DNA of 64,000 nt from positions 1-64,000 of the forward strand of contig JARGXX010000046.1 in the NCBI GenBank assembly GCA_030374765.1, read 5' to 3'. Below, in pieces: positions 11,673 to 21,150 of this stretch. Position 1 is the first letter of the stretch; every line of letters starts with the position of its first letter. The stretch is from Agarophyton chilense (taxonomy: Eukaryota > Rhodophyta > Florideophyceae > Gracilariales > Gracilariaceae). A program made the translations under genes and the position numbers. Below the pieces are notes generated by a model, which was not told where the DNA came from, ran no database searches, and saw only the letters and a program-made list of their open reading frames with translations.

Positions 11673-12968
11673 GTGACAGCAACCCAAGCAGAACTCCACC
11701 ACTCCCAACTCAACGAGACATTCTGGGAGGATGCCATGAAAGATGTGGTCTATAAATACAACATTACCCTCCATGACGCCACAGGAAAGACACCTTTCCA
11801 AATATGGCACAAAAGCACACCCGAACTCACACGCATGTTTTCATTTGGACAACTCGGCACCCTACCCAACTACCATCAACAGAAAACCAAATTTGAAGCC
11901 CGCACAGATCCTGCTCGTTTCATGTACAACATCTCACAGACCCGTATATTGGCTATCAACCTCCACACCAACCAATATACGCACCTCCGCTCTATCGACT
12001 TCCGCCCCTACTTCCACCATCTCGACGCCCTTTACCACCGGCCACAAGGGAATAAACAGGCCTTCATGTCAGTATCACCCATCCCGCAACCGATTCCTCT
12101 TACCATCACACCCAACACGCCACCTCCCCAAACCACCGACCAAGCCAAGCGATACACCGACGCAAACCACTGGGCTGCAGCGCATGATGGCGAACTAGAA
12201 ACACTAGACAAACACGAAACAACTGAATGGATTCCAAACTCTGAACTACCACCACAAACCAAGACCATTCCACTGAAAATGACCTACCGCTACAAACGAT
12301 GGGATGATGGCTCTACAACAAGACACAAAGCAAGATGCAACGTGCAAGGCAACCGCATGCTCCCACATGTACACTTTGATCCAGACCGCGTCACAACTTA
12401 CACCGCTGAATGCCCCTCAACCAGATCCATTATGTGTCTAGCTGCCGCTTTCCATCTTAAACTAGAACAGTTTGATATATCATCTGCATTCTTCCACGAA
12501 CGATATGAACACTCCACACCTGTATTCGTGCGACAAATCCCGCGCTTCGATGGTTCCTACGAACACAAGGGCCGAGCTGGGATACTCAAAGGAAACCTGT
12601 GCGGCATCCCTCCTGCCTCCCACATATACTTCGAGGCATTAGCATCATTCCTGAAAAGCAAAGGCTACATTCAAACTAACAGCGATCCCTGCCTCTTCCT
12701 CCGCCTCACATCGGACGGCTCCATCATAATAAGCGTGACCATCGATGACTTCTTAGCGGCTGCTCCAATAAAGTCCATGATAGATTATCTCTACGACACT
12801 CTCCGGTCCAGATACAAGATACGACGACTAGGCCCACCAAAACTCTTTCTCAATTGGCGCATTGAAAGATTCCCGAACTGTGCCATCCACATCTCCCAAC
12901 CTCATACCATCCGTGCAATCCTCGAAAAACACAACCTTCTCCACTGTAGTCCCAAGCCAACCCCATAA
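11673..12968 (+). CDS. Copia integrase C-terminus and reverse transcriptase (element D)
   Basis: A 431-aa uninterrupted frame. Its first 100 residues are the integrase C-terminal segment (FWEDAMKDVVYKYN, then GKTPFQIW). RT begins around residue 165 (DANHWAAAHDGE). It contains the first catalytic Asp in FDISSAFFHE and the catalytic pair in VTIDDFLAA (12744-12749), where Copia elements usually have Y-V-D-D. The product would be part of a polyprotein that copies element RNA in Gag particles. The upstream integrase and downstream RNase H are in other frames, so it is probably not expressed as a functional Pol now. Confidence 0.8.
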   Translation: MTATQAELHHSQLNETFWEDAMKDVVYKYNITLHDATGKTPFQIWHKSTPELTRMFSFGQLGTLPNYHQQKTKFEARTDPARFMYNISQTRILAINLHTNQYTHLRSIDFRPYFHHLDALYHRPQGNKQAFMSVSPIPQPIPLTITPNTPPPQTTDQAKRYTDANHWAAAHDGELETLDKHETTEWIPNSELPPQTKTIPLKMTYRYKRWDDGSTTRHKARCNVQGNRMLPHVHFDPDRVTTYTAECPSTRSIMCLAAAFHLKLEQFDISSAFFHERYEHSTPVFVRQIPRFDGSYEHKGRAGILKGNLCGIPPASHIYFEALASFLKSKGYIQTNSDPCLFLRLTSDGSIIISVTIDDFLAAAPIKSMIDYLYDTLRSRYKIRRLGPPKLFLNWRIERFPNCAIHISQPHTIRAILEKHNLLHCSPKPTP

Positions 12969-13144
12969 ATCGAACCAAACCCCAAAAAGCCACCCGACCA
13001 ATCTGCACCACTGCCACCGGAGAAAGAATTCGCATACCGCCAAAGAATTGGAGAGCTTCGCTATGTAGCTGATTCCACAAGACAGGACATAGCCCACATT
13101 ATAAGCCGCCTGGCTACGAACATGAAAGCTCCAACACAAAAGAA

Positions 13145-13726
13145 TTGAGAACAACTCCGCTACTCCCTGAAATACCTCAAAGGCACAATAAGCCACGTAA
13201 TTTTCTACAAGCAGGCCGCCCCTTCCACTCTAGTATCATACGCAGACGCGGTTTCGCAAATGCGTCAGATCGAAAGTCATACTCTGGGATAGTACACCTC
13301 TTAACAAAAAGCCCAGTAATGCGGCAATCGACAAAGCAGAAGAGGATCGCTCTATCGATATGCGAAGCAGAGTATTATGCGGCGTCAGCGGCCTCTCAGC
13401 AAACAATGTGGCTGCGCCGACTGCTGTGTTACATCGGCTACTCCCAGAAGTCCGCGACTCTAATACACATGGACAATAATGCCCCAATCTTGGTAGCATA
13501 CCAAACGGCCCCCACCAAGCACCGGAAGTATTGCCACCTCCGCAGACATTACCTCCATGACCTCATCAAAAGCAAGCGCATCCTTATCCAGCACACCCCC
13601 ACCATATCCAAGCTCGCAGACATTCTGACGAAAGCGCTCAAGAAACAGACGTTCAATCGACTTCGAAACGCCCTCAACATCGTGCCGCCACCCCCAAACT
13701 ACCATCATCGTGCAGGGAAATGCTAG
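13145..13726 (+). pseudogene. Copia RNase H (element D)
   Basis: The 193-aa frame carries Copia RNase H landmarks in order: SDRKSYSG, LSICEAEYYAAS with the catalytic Glu, HMDNNAPI with an Asp, and ADILTKAL near the C-terminus. The Asp normally found ahead of the RKS-SG motif seems to be Asn (FANASD). It is out of frame with the RT that stops at 12966. RNase H removes the RNA template during reverse transcription. Confidence 0.75.
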
Positions 13727-13872
13727 ACTGCACAAACAACCCACGCTGATGGCAGTTTTTCAGCGCAGCTAGACTGCACACACACGACACACACGTGCAA
13801 CACTGCACTAGACATAGTCTCGACCGGCGTCGCACCCGAGAGTAAAGAGAACGACCACCGTTGTCCGTCACA
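13721..13872 (+). repeat. 3' LTR of Copia element D
   Basis: It follows the purine stretch cagggaaa right after the RNase H stop. The part from 13772 to 13872 matches the 5' LTR. A partial internal duplication of tagactgcaca (13724 and 13770) blurs the 5' boundary. Confidence 0.6.
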
Positions 13873-13895
13873 GTCAGGAAGTATATGTAGGTGTA

Positions 13896-14028
13896 AAGTC
13901 TGTTTCAAAATCATATCCCTCGCGCAAATTTTCCAAAAATCGACGTTTTGGCTACAGTAAAACTAACAAAATCAGTGTGAAAAAATTTTCAAGTAAAAAA
14001 ACTGTTTCAAAATCATAACCTTTATTGC
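13896..14028 (+). repeat. Left IR/DR end of the Tc1 element
   Basis: The outer motif gtctgtttcaaaatcatat (13898-13916) and an inner motif aactgtttcaaaatcata (around 14000-14017) are near-identical direct repeats. They are the likely transposase binding sites at the left end. Confidence 0.75.
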
Positions 14029-14051
14029 ATCCTTTTTATTCTAACGCGAGT

Positions 14052-15047
14052 TCAGTAGTTTATTTTTGCTCCTTTAGCCTGTATAACACTTATACAACGC
14101 TTTGGCATTGATTCTATAAAAGGATTGATGGCATTACAGTCAATCTTTTCCCAACAATCTTTGATACAATTTTTCAGATCAAAAACTGTATCAAATTGCC
14201 TTCCTTGCCCATAAACCATTCGGGCCAACATTCCCCAAATGTTTTCGATAGGGTTGAGGTCAGGAGAGCGCGCAGGCCATTCCATAACCGACATATTTAG
14301 ACTATTGAACCACTGTTTCATAAAATTAGACTTATGCACAGGTGCATTATCTTGCTGAAAAATGAATTCTTCTCCATGCATACAGTATGAAAAAGGTAAA
14401 AGATAGTTTTCTAGAACCTCAGCATACTTCTCAGAGTTCATTGTAGTTTCAACAAAAGCCATATCAGTTGCTCCTTTAGTGGAGATTCCAGCCCAAACCA
14501 TTACTGATGCGCCTCCTGAATGCCTAGTCACAAATTCCTTCTTTTCTTTTCGTAGATCATGCCAATAAAATTTATAGCAATCTGGACCATCAAGGTTAAA
14601 CTTTTTTTCGTCGGAAAAGATAACATTATTCCATTCAGTTTTCCAATAAGCCTTTTGAGCACACCATTCAACTCGACTTTTCTTGTGATTATCTTTTAAA
14701 AAAAAAGTTTTCCTCATTTTTGTGTACTTGAACAAATTTTGACGGTTGACTTCACGCCATATTGTAGATCTTGATAGAGGCAAATTTAGGTTTTTGGCAA
14801 TTTTCCCGCAAGATGAAGTGTTGCGACATAGTTCTCGCTTAATTCCGCGCTTATCGGCCGGGGATAGTGCCGTAGGACGGCCGGTTGAACGCTTTGTTCC
14901 GTATGTAGCGGGGTTTTTGATGAAGTTGCTGATTGTTTTTGGGCTGCGCTTGAGTTTTCGGGCTATATCTGCTGGAATCATACCCTGACCTACTAATTCC
15001 ATGATTTCGAGCTGTTCAGAGCGTGTCAGAGGTGCGCCACGAGCCAT
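14052..15047 (-). CDS. Tc1/mariner DD34E transposase, intact
   Basis: 331 aa, a normal length for Tc1 transposases (about 340). The N-terminal helix-turn-helix pair spans roughly residues 8-105, with a GRP motif in TGRPTAL (56-60) between the two DNA-binding subdomains. The catalytic Asp is in IFSDEKKF (Asp146), the second in QQDNAPVH (Asp233), and the Glu in NPIENIWG (Glu268). There are 34 residues between Asp233 and Glu268, hence DD34E. No stop or frameshift is present, and the ATG at 15047 lies just inside the right end. The protein would bind the terminal repeats and cut and paste the element into TA sites. Confidence 0.93.
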   Translation of the reverse strand: MARGAPLTRSEQLEIMELVGQGMIPADIARKLKRSPKTISNFIKNPATYGTKRSTGRPTALSPADKRGIKRELCRNTSSCGKIAKNLNLPLSRSTIWREVNRQNLFKYTKMRKTFFLKDNHKKSRVEWCAQKAYWKTEWNNVIFSDEKKFNLDGPDCYKFYWHDLRKEKKEFVTRHSGGASVMVWAGISTKGATDMAFVETTMNSEKYAEVLENYLLPFSYCMHGEEFIFQQDNAPVHKSNFMKQWFNSLNMSVMEWPARSPDLNPIENIWGMLARMVYGQGRQFDTVFDLKNCIKDCWEKIDCNAINPFIESMPKRCISVIQAKGAKINY

Positions 15048-15063
15048 AATTGAGCGAATGATT

Positions 15064-15195
15064 GTATAAAGGATATACTTTTGAAACAGTGTTATTGACT
15101 TAGTGGTTTTTATTTGTTGTGAAATGTGCTCTACAGTACGTGAAATGCCTTTTTGGCGCAGTTTTTGTAAAGGGATATGTTTTTGAAACGCACTG
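15064..15195 (-). repeat. Right IR/DR end of the Tc1 element
   Basis: The outer motif (15171-15195) is the inverted partner of the left outer motif. The inner motif tatacttttgaaacagtg (15074-15091) is the inverted partner of the left inner one. The spacing of outer to inner motif is about 100 bp at both ends. Confidence 0.75.
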
Positions 15196-15197
15196 TA

Positions 15198-17880
15198 CCT
15201 GATTGGTCACATACAATTTCCAACAACGCATTAGGCTGGCACATTAGTGAATCCCTGCTATTTCTATATGGATATATTTACAGCAAGGCGCCAGCCTAAC
15301 CGTAGCGATGAAGGTTCCATAACATTTGCAAACCGTAATTTTCATAGTTACTGTGGCATGCTTTGCGTGAGGTCTAAGAGCCGTCAGTCTGAAGCGCTTC
15401 ATGAGTGCCGTTTGCGCCTAACTCAAGAATATCTCCTACTTATGTCGCTAGGAAAGGCCTGCGATTGTGCGCAAGATTTTGTTACAGCTGTGTGGCGCAT
15501 TTTTCATCTACGAAATTGTTTTCCTCCCCCCCATTTTCAAATCGCTAAAAGCCAGTAGACAGAATTCCGTCATTGTGGCGGGAAAAGGCCCAGTTATCTC
15601 AACCTCGTAGAAATGAGAGCAGCAGACTCGGTGGCTGCTTAAAGAGTGCTTTGGTTCGCACAAACTGCAGTTCGTTGCAGCATATTTCGCAGTTGCTCCG
15701 ACACAGCATCGCTGCCGACAGCGGACAGCTTGGATTCGGATCACCGTCCAGTCTGATGGCACACAGGACTGACAGGAGCTGGGCGAAAACCGTGCTCGAC
15801 GTCAAGGGCTCTATTTGTTACACATGCAACGATATTTTTTTCATGTTCCTTGATCACTCTTCGCGACCGGTCATGTTTACGTTGTCTTTGAAATTGATCG
15901 GACAGACCAGTTCATTCAGATCTTCGATTCATCGTCACACCGCTTTTAATACAATCAGTACGCGCACACCGCCGATTCTCTTATCGCTAGGAAGCAATGT
16001 TCTCGGAATAGGCACTCTTCCATACAAGAAACTTCATACTTTTTTTGAGTGATTGGCTGGAAGGATGCACAATGTCTGCACAGCGTTAAAGAACGTGACT
16101 GATTCACTGGGAGTAGACTGCTCGGGACGGCTCTACGTTCCAAAACGTGAACCGAGTGCAATACGGATGGGACCCTTGATACAGATGTGAGGGTTCTGGG
16201 GAATGAAAATACCACCAATGCCGCCGTTTGAGTATTGACTTATTATTCAAACTGTGGCTTTCGTCTTCTGCATCAAGTGCGCACAAGTTCCTTTCTCCAC
16301 ACGGTGGCGACACCGTAAGCTCCAGCAGCACCCACGCGCAGCATGAAGGGCCAGATTGTATACTGAAGCTTGTGCCCCAAAAAAGTCCGAATTGTGCCCA
16401 GAATCTCTGTACTAATATGAATTGCAAACTGCATTAGCTGCTATGGTTGCGTAGCAGCTTATCATAAGTAGATATTTATTTTGCACTAAGTTTTCGTGGC
16501 AACAGAAATTTTAAGAGTAGAAGAGTTGTTCGTTGTTGAAAGGTACTTGTACGAAAGCTTCAATAAATGGTTGAATATAGACCCGAGATTAAGACTAACA
16601 ACCAAAATGCAGTGTAATAAGACATCTTAAGCTCTGAAATGCCGAGAGGCTCCCGCGGTAACACTTGCCCAGCACGGATTCTTGTTTCGTCGCTTCATTC
16701 TTGCACGCTCAACGCCGTGCTCTTTTGTTTCCCAACCCAAGGCCGACTGTTTCTACTTTTATGCTGTGCCCTTACGCTGAGGCTCATGCCAAGAATCAGC
16801 AATGCGCTTCAGTGCGCGATCATCATTGACATGGTGTATTCAAAAGTCTTCTGTTTCTTTCACTGCACTCTGATAGAACTTGGTTTGGTCTTCATGCATC
16901 ACACAATGATACAAGGCCTGTGTGCAAGGATGCGGTTGTAAGTTGAGCTTCGGACATGTTGTTGAAGTTCATACGTGTGCAGTGTGGGGAGCGATCTCAA
17001 CACAAGAAATAGTCGGCACAAAGGGTCTGCCTGGAGCTCTCGGAAGAGCTCCGAGGATAACGTGCCGGATTTATATAGGGATACTATGCGACCTTCCAGA
17101 CACTTAAGGTGACGTACTGGTTATGTCAATCTGTACGTCACTGATGGATGTTGTACGTGTTTCACAGCGGTACAGCGTATCGCTGGTGCCTGTGGCATAG
17201 ATAGACATGGGCATTGCGATATTGTTTAAAATTGTACAGGTACTCAACTCAATTCTTCAAAACGTACCAGATCGGGGCACTCTGTAGTGCAGTGGAGAGA
17301 AGAGAATAGCTTCAGTAACGTTACTGCGTCGGGGTGAGCACCAGTGGGCTGGGTGCTGGTTCGAAACGGTTGGATGAAATGCAAATACATTGTAGTGGTT
17401 GGCAGATAATGCGATGCTAGGCTACTATCTTGCATCGTGAGCGCTTGCACAGGAATGCGGCGGCTGCTCAACAGGCAGACAGCGTTGGGCATGAGCACAG
17501 GATTTGTCAAGTCGAATGTGAATGTCGGCTCCGAAACGAATTTGGACCACAGCTATTGCTTTTTTGTCGCTCTTGAGACCGTTACCATCAAAGCTCGGCC
17601 GGGGTATTCACGTGCTAGATGAAGATGATGCCACTGCAAGCTGGGCGCGAGGTACATGGGCCTTTTATTTGAAGGATTTCTGGTGCCCTCTGGGCGCGTC
17701 ATTCCGTGTCCTGAGAGAGAAAATATTCGAACAACAACGGCCTGCAGATGCAGGGGTTGCCGCTTCAATTGTTCACCTTCAAGTGGGGTGGGTAAGGTGA
17801 ACAATTCTGTTGCCGGCGTGGACTCCCGCCATTCTGACAGAGTTTCGAACCACTCAACATGCGTCCGCCACTCGGAGCAA
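15198..17880. other. Region M in block P (unidentified)
   Basis: About 2.7 kb without a recognisable protein. The part from about 16640 to 17900 is a diverged copy of 42570-43900 and 48053-49383. On the minus strand, two frames, 17930-17553 (125 aa) and 17510-17244 (88 aa), lie in one reading frame separated by a TAG and are coding-like in composition. On the plus strand short frames exist (15247-15558, 15573-16052, 16639-16941). I cannot say which strand is coding. The 17440-17605 piece recurs inverted at 21144-21310. Confidence 0.4.
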
Positions 17881-18041
17881 AATCTTTCCAAGAAATAATT
17901 GCCATTCACAACGTAACAAAAATATAGCAACGCTACTATGTTTAGGACAGCTCGCTTCTTCTTTGTTATCGTGTGGTGTGGACTACATCACCCTTTCCTG
18001 TGATTTCGTGACCGAGGTTTCTTTCTCCGTCTTTTGAGGAC

Positions 18042-18956
18042 ATGATCCGGTTTTGCTTCCTGATAGAACGCGAGAAAAGTGTGGAAAAGAAGACAGCTTA
18101 TAATGCGTGTCTTGTTATTTCGCGTACTAGAGAATTTCTCTCAGTTTACGATTGCCAGCGGTATCAAGATAGGTATACTAATTACTCACAAGGCCTTTCG
18201 GCATGTGGGCTGCACGACCCAAATCGCAGCAACGAAAACAGAAGACTCCCAGATGGGTTTCCCCCCCGCTCTCCAACTAAACTACCGCCGCTTGGAAACC
18301 CTCAGACGGGCAGTCTTCCACGCTTAGAATCCATCTCCGGCCGCCCGGAAGATTCAAGACTTCCATCCGTGTATCAAATCAGCTCTCTCCGAGAACACCC
18401 GCTTAGAACATCTCAACCGAGAACTCTCCCAAGTTTGGAATCTTCATTTGGCCGCCCGGAAGATTCAAGACTTCCATCCGTGTATCAAACCAGCTCTCTC
18501 CGAGAACACCCGCTTAGAACATCTCAACCGAGAACTCTCCCAAGTTTGGAATCTTCATTTGGCCGCCCGGAAGATTCAAGACTTGGATTTGGCCATAAAT
18601 CCATTTCTTGTGATGTCCAACGGAGTAGAAGTGGGACCTTTCGTCCGGTGTCTCTCAATTTGTCTCAGGAAGCAAGTTGCGCTTACCCCAACCAAGACTG
18701 CATTCCAGTCCCACGGAAATGCCACACAACAGCCACCATGAGGAAAAAGTGTGGCGAAGAGGCAACGTTCTGGAAGTACTTCAGGAACATAATAGTCTGG
18801 AAGAAGGAGCGCCAGAGATTTCACAGGGGGTTTCTTCAGAAAACATTCACCAATATGCAGTTCCCGTGCCTTGTTCTGCCCCGCAAGCGTTGTATTCCAC
18901 GCAAGAAGTTTCCAAGCAGTTCTCCTGAGCATAACCTTCAGGCGATAGAACACTGA
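18042..18956 (+). CDS. Zp: 37-aa-repeat protein copy in block P
   Basis: A 304-aa open frame containing tandem 37-residue repeats (units ending SSFGRPEDSRLP) followed by a basic, Cys-containing C-terminal part. It is homologous, inverted and partly truncated relative to Zm at 19157-20293, but lacks the C2H2 finger. An overlapping frame (18448-18741) reads the same DNA as amphipathic repeats (TRLEHLNRELSQVW) and matches the probable coding frame of Zm better. So Zp may be a pseudogene or a partial gene. Compared with the 44 kb and 49.6 kb copies, this one lacks 5 bp near 18260, which sets its frame. Confidence 0.4.
   Translation: MIRFCFLIEREKSVEKKTAYNACLVISRTREFLSVYDCQRYQDRYTNYSQGLSACGLHDPNRSNENRRLPDGFPPRSPTKLPPLGNPQTGSLPRLESISGRPEDSRLPSVYQISSLREHPLRTSQPRTLPSLESSFGRPEDSRLPSVYQTSSLREHPLRTSQPRTLPSLESSFGRPEDSRLGFGHKSISCDVQRSRSGTFRPVSLNLSQEASCAYPNQDCIPVPRKCHTTATMRKKCGEEATFWKYFRNIIVWKKERQRFHRGFLQKTFTNMQFPCLVLPRKRCIPRKKFPSSSPEHNLQAIEH
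18363..18584 (+). repeat. Coding minisatellite, two 111-bp units (Zp, block P)
   Basis: Two adjacent, nearly identical 111-bp units (18363-18473 and 18474-18584) beginning ccatccgtgtatcaaa. A related partial unit lies just upstream. 111 is divisible by three, so copy-number change keeps the frame. Confidence 0.9.
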
Positions 18957-19156
18957 TAGAAGCTTGTAGATAACTTACTCCATTACGGCTAGAGTCGCAA
19001 GCTATACTTTCCTCACACCCGTTGGTAAACTGTGACGATTGGGGTGCTCTGCGCATACATGGCTCAAATTATCCTCCATCTCCGTAAAGTAGATCTTGTA
19101 CAGCCTAAATTGCAAATGCTCGAAAGCTTAATGAGCAGTTTTGATGTGGAATTCGA

Positions 19157-20293
19157 TCAGTGCTCTTTGCAAAACCTGGCTACCCGATCCAATATGAATA
19201 TGTCAAAGAAGATGGTTTCAAAAGCAATTGCAAAGAGAAATGTTAGAAAAGACCGACGTGATTGAGATCCGCAGTGAAAGCTGAAGTAACTCACTTTTCG
19301 ATGAATGGCTTGGATGTGTCGCACCTTATGATGCTTGCGACCAAACGACTTCGTACACCACTCACACTGGAAAATCTGGGGACGTTTGGTACGGGAGCCT
19401 GTGATGCCAAGTTTTTCGAGTCCTGGTTGATGGGTTGGAAATGATGAGCAACCAGCAGGAGCTGTACGTATCGGCAACAACGAATCGTCACGGAGGTTGT
19501 GCTCAGGAGACCGGTTGGAAACTTCTTGAACGAGACACGACGCTTCCGGGGCAGGATAAGGCACATGAACTGGAGATTGGCGAATGCTATCTGAACAAAA
19601 TCTCTGTGCAATCTCTGGGGCGCCTCCATCCCGACTCTTGCGCTCCTGAGGTAGTTCCAGAACACTGTTTCTTCGCCACGCTGTTTCCCCATGGCGGTGT
19701 TGGTGTGGGATTTCCGTGTATTGTTCATTTCCGTAGGACTGGAGTGCAAGAATGGGGTGAGTGCCCCTTGCTTCCTGAAACCATTCGAGAGACACGAGAC
19801 GAGCGGTTCCACTTCCACTCCGACGGACATCGCAAGAAGTGGGTTGATGACCGAATCCAAGTCTTGAATCTTCCGGGCGGCCGAATGGGCGGCCGAATAG
19901 AGATTGGAAACTCGAAAGACTTTGTGGTTGCGGGTTTCCAAGCGGCGGTAGTCGAAGAGATCTAAATTGATGGCCAGATGGAAGTCTGGAATCGCCTGGG
20001 CGGCCAAATGAAGATTCGAAACCCGGAAGACTTCCCGGTTGAGATATTCCAAGCGGCGGTAGTCGTTGAGAAATAAATCGATGGCCGGATGGAAGTCTTG
20101 AATCTTCCGAGCGGCCGAATAGAGATTGAAAGCTTGGAAGACTCCCTGCTTGAGGGTTTCCAAGCGGCGGTAGTCGGAGAGCGCGGGGAAACTCATCTAA
20201 GCTTCTTCTGTTTTGGTTGCTGCGATTTGTGTAGTGCAATCGCCTTCTCTTGAGAAACCCCGAAAACTGGTGTGCAACAAGTTCATTGTCCAT
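19157..20293 (-). CDS. Zm: C2H2 zinc-finger protein with 37-aa repeats (block P)
   Basis: A 378-aa minus-strand frame. The N-terminal half has three imperfect 37-aa repeats (LPPLG...SFQSLFGR...SRLPSGH). The C-terminal part has a C2H2 zinc finger: CEWC, 12 residues, His, 4 residues, His (about residues 310-331). A canonical GTGAGT donor-like sequence follows the finger, so the last 45 residues may be intron. A second frame (20196-19291, 301 aa) is open over the same DNA and gives amphipathic repeats. In the 45 kb and 51 kb copies this second frame is the one that continues into the finger. Predicted role: sequence-specific DNA binding; targets unknown. Confidence 0.55.
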   Translation of the reverse strand: MDNELVAHQFSGFLKRRRLHYTNRSNQNRRSLDEFPRALRLPPLGNPQAGSLPSFQSLFGRSEDSRLPSGHRFISQRLPPLGISQPGSLPGFESSFGRPGDSRLPSGHQFRSLRLPPLGNPQPQSLSSFQSLFGRPFGRPEDSRLGFGHQPTSCDVRRSGSGTARLVSLEWFQEARGTHPILALQSYGNEQYTEIPHQHRHGETAWRRNSVLELPQERKSRDGGAPEIAQRFCSDSIRQSPVHVPYPAPEASCLVQEVSNRSPEHNLRDDSLLPIRTAPAGCSSFPTHQPGLEKLGITGSRTKRPQIFQCEWCTKSFGRKHHKVRHIQAIHRKVSYFSFHCGSQSRRSFLTFLFAIAFETIFFDIFILDRVARFCKEH

Positions 20294-20365
20294 ATTAAAT
20301 GATTGGGTTGTTTGTTGTGTGAGATGCCTTGCTTATTTCGAGGGAAGACGCAAGGAGTGAAACGC

Positions 20366-21150
20366 ATGTAAAGTACACAGAACGAACGGTGAGAGAAACG
20401 CTTCAACACACAGAGGGCGATATTTCTCGACCAACGTTGATGGCAAAGACGCAAGGTAGCTCGGTGTTCGCCGGCGACACCAGCGTCCAAGTACTGAAAA
20501 GTGTGATCTGTTTCAATTCGATCTAGTATCCGAAAGTACTCGAAGTTTTTCGTCACGGAGCATCATCTCTCATCGCAGCCAAAGAGCACACTGGTTTCCA
20601 TCCTCTGTGAAAACCAAAATTTGAACGCGGTGTGAATCATCTTGGACCAGTTTTGTGTCAATAAATCAGAACAGAAAGAACTTCAGGAGCTGTGCTCTCC
20701 AACAAAATCACGGACTGAACAGCCGTTGATATTCGTTCCAAAACAGAGGGAAGCGCATGGCAGCATGGATGTCGACCGCATGGCAAGGCGCCGGTGTCTG
20801 TCATACGACAGCATTCGTTGGGTTCCAAGAGACGCACATGCGTATGCAAATCAGAAGCTGGTGCAGATGACACGAACAAGCAGAACGAAATGCGCTCGGC
20901 GTTGCTCTGGGTGCAGTTGCCGCAGTTGGTGTCGTCGAAGGAAACAAAGTGATTCGAGATATCAACACAGTTGGACAGTAAGTGATTGTGGTGGTCACTG
21001 GCTTGTCTCCTGTAGTGGGGTAGAGGTACATGTTGGAAAGCCCTCACGTGTATCGTTGCCATTCAAAAACGATACATACTACTATAAAGTTGCTCGAAAA
21101 GTATCTTTTGCAGCTATGAACACACGAGTGATCAGATGTGAAACTCCGGC
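20366..21150 (+). other. Gene Y, truncated copy (block P)
   Basis: This segment occurs four times in the window (40790, 46273 and 51756 are the others) with almost no change. Plus-strand frames include 20642-21160. A GTAAGT donor at 20979 followed 38 nt later by an AG suggests a short intron joining two coding-like segments. The reverse strand is also open (20658-21062). No family is recognised. The copy breaks at about 21143, where the sequence switches to an inverted piece of region M. The full-length version in the tandem units continues about 220 bp further. Confidence 0.35.

Larger units (their letters stand above)
9060..13872 (+). mobile_element. Copia-type LTR retrotransposon D
   Basis: Plus-strand order is Gag, protease, integrase, reverse transcriptase, RNase H (Copia order, integrase before RT), between two short similar terminal repeats. 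Gag has two stop codons, the integrase is frameshifted and has a stop after its Glu, and RT and RNase H are in different frames. The RT frame alone is open for 431 codons. Coding-strand composition is strikingly C-rich and G-poor compared with the neighbours. The element ends 23 bp before a Tc1 insertion. Confidence 0.85.
13896..15195 (-). mobile_element. Tc1/mariner DNA transposon
   Basis: A 1,300-bp element flanked by TA on both sides (13894-13895 and 15196-15197), the target duplication of this superfamily. The outer 25-bp ends match as inverted repeats at 21 positions. A second related motif lies inside each end (14001-14028 and 15064-15090), giving two direct repeats per end as in IR/DR-type Tc1 elements. 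It encodes one intact transposase on the minus strand. Nothing visible argues against it being, or recently having been, mobile. Confidence 0.93.

Noticed and set aside
12828..13744. Minus-strand frames opposite the Copia D RT and RNase H
   Set aside because: They are shadows created by the G-poor sense strand; the sense frames have clear Copia motifs.
18363..18584. CRISPR-like or regulatory repeat array
   Set aside because: Only two adjacent 111-bp units without spacers, in frame with coding sequence; a coding minisatellite in a eukaryotic gene.
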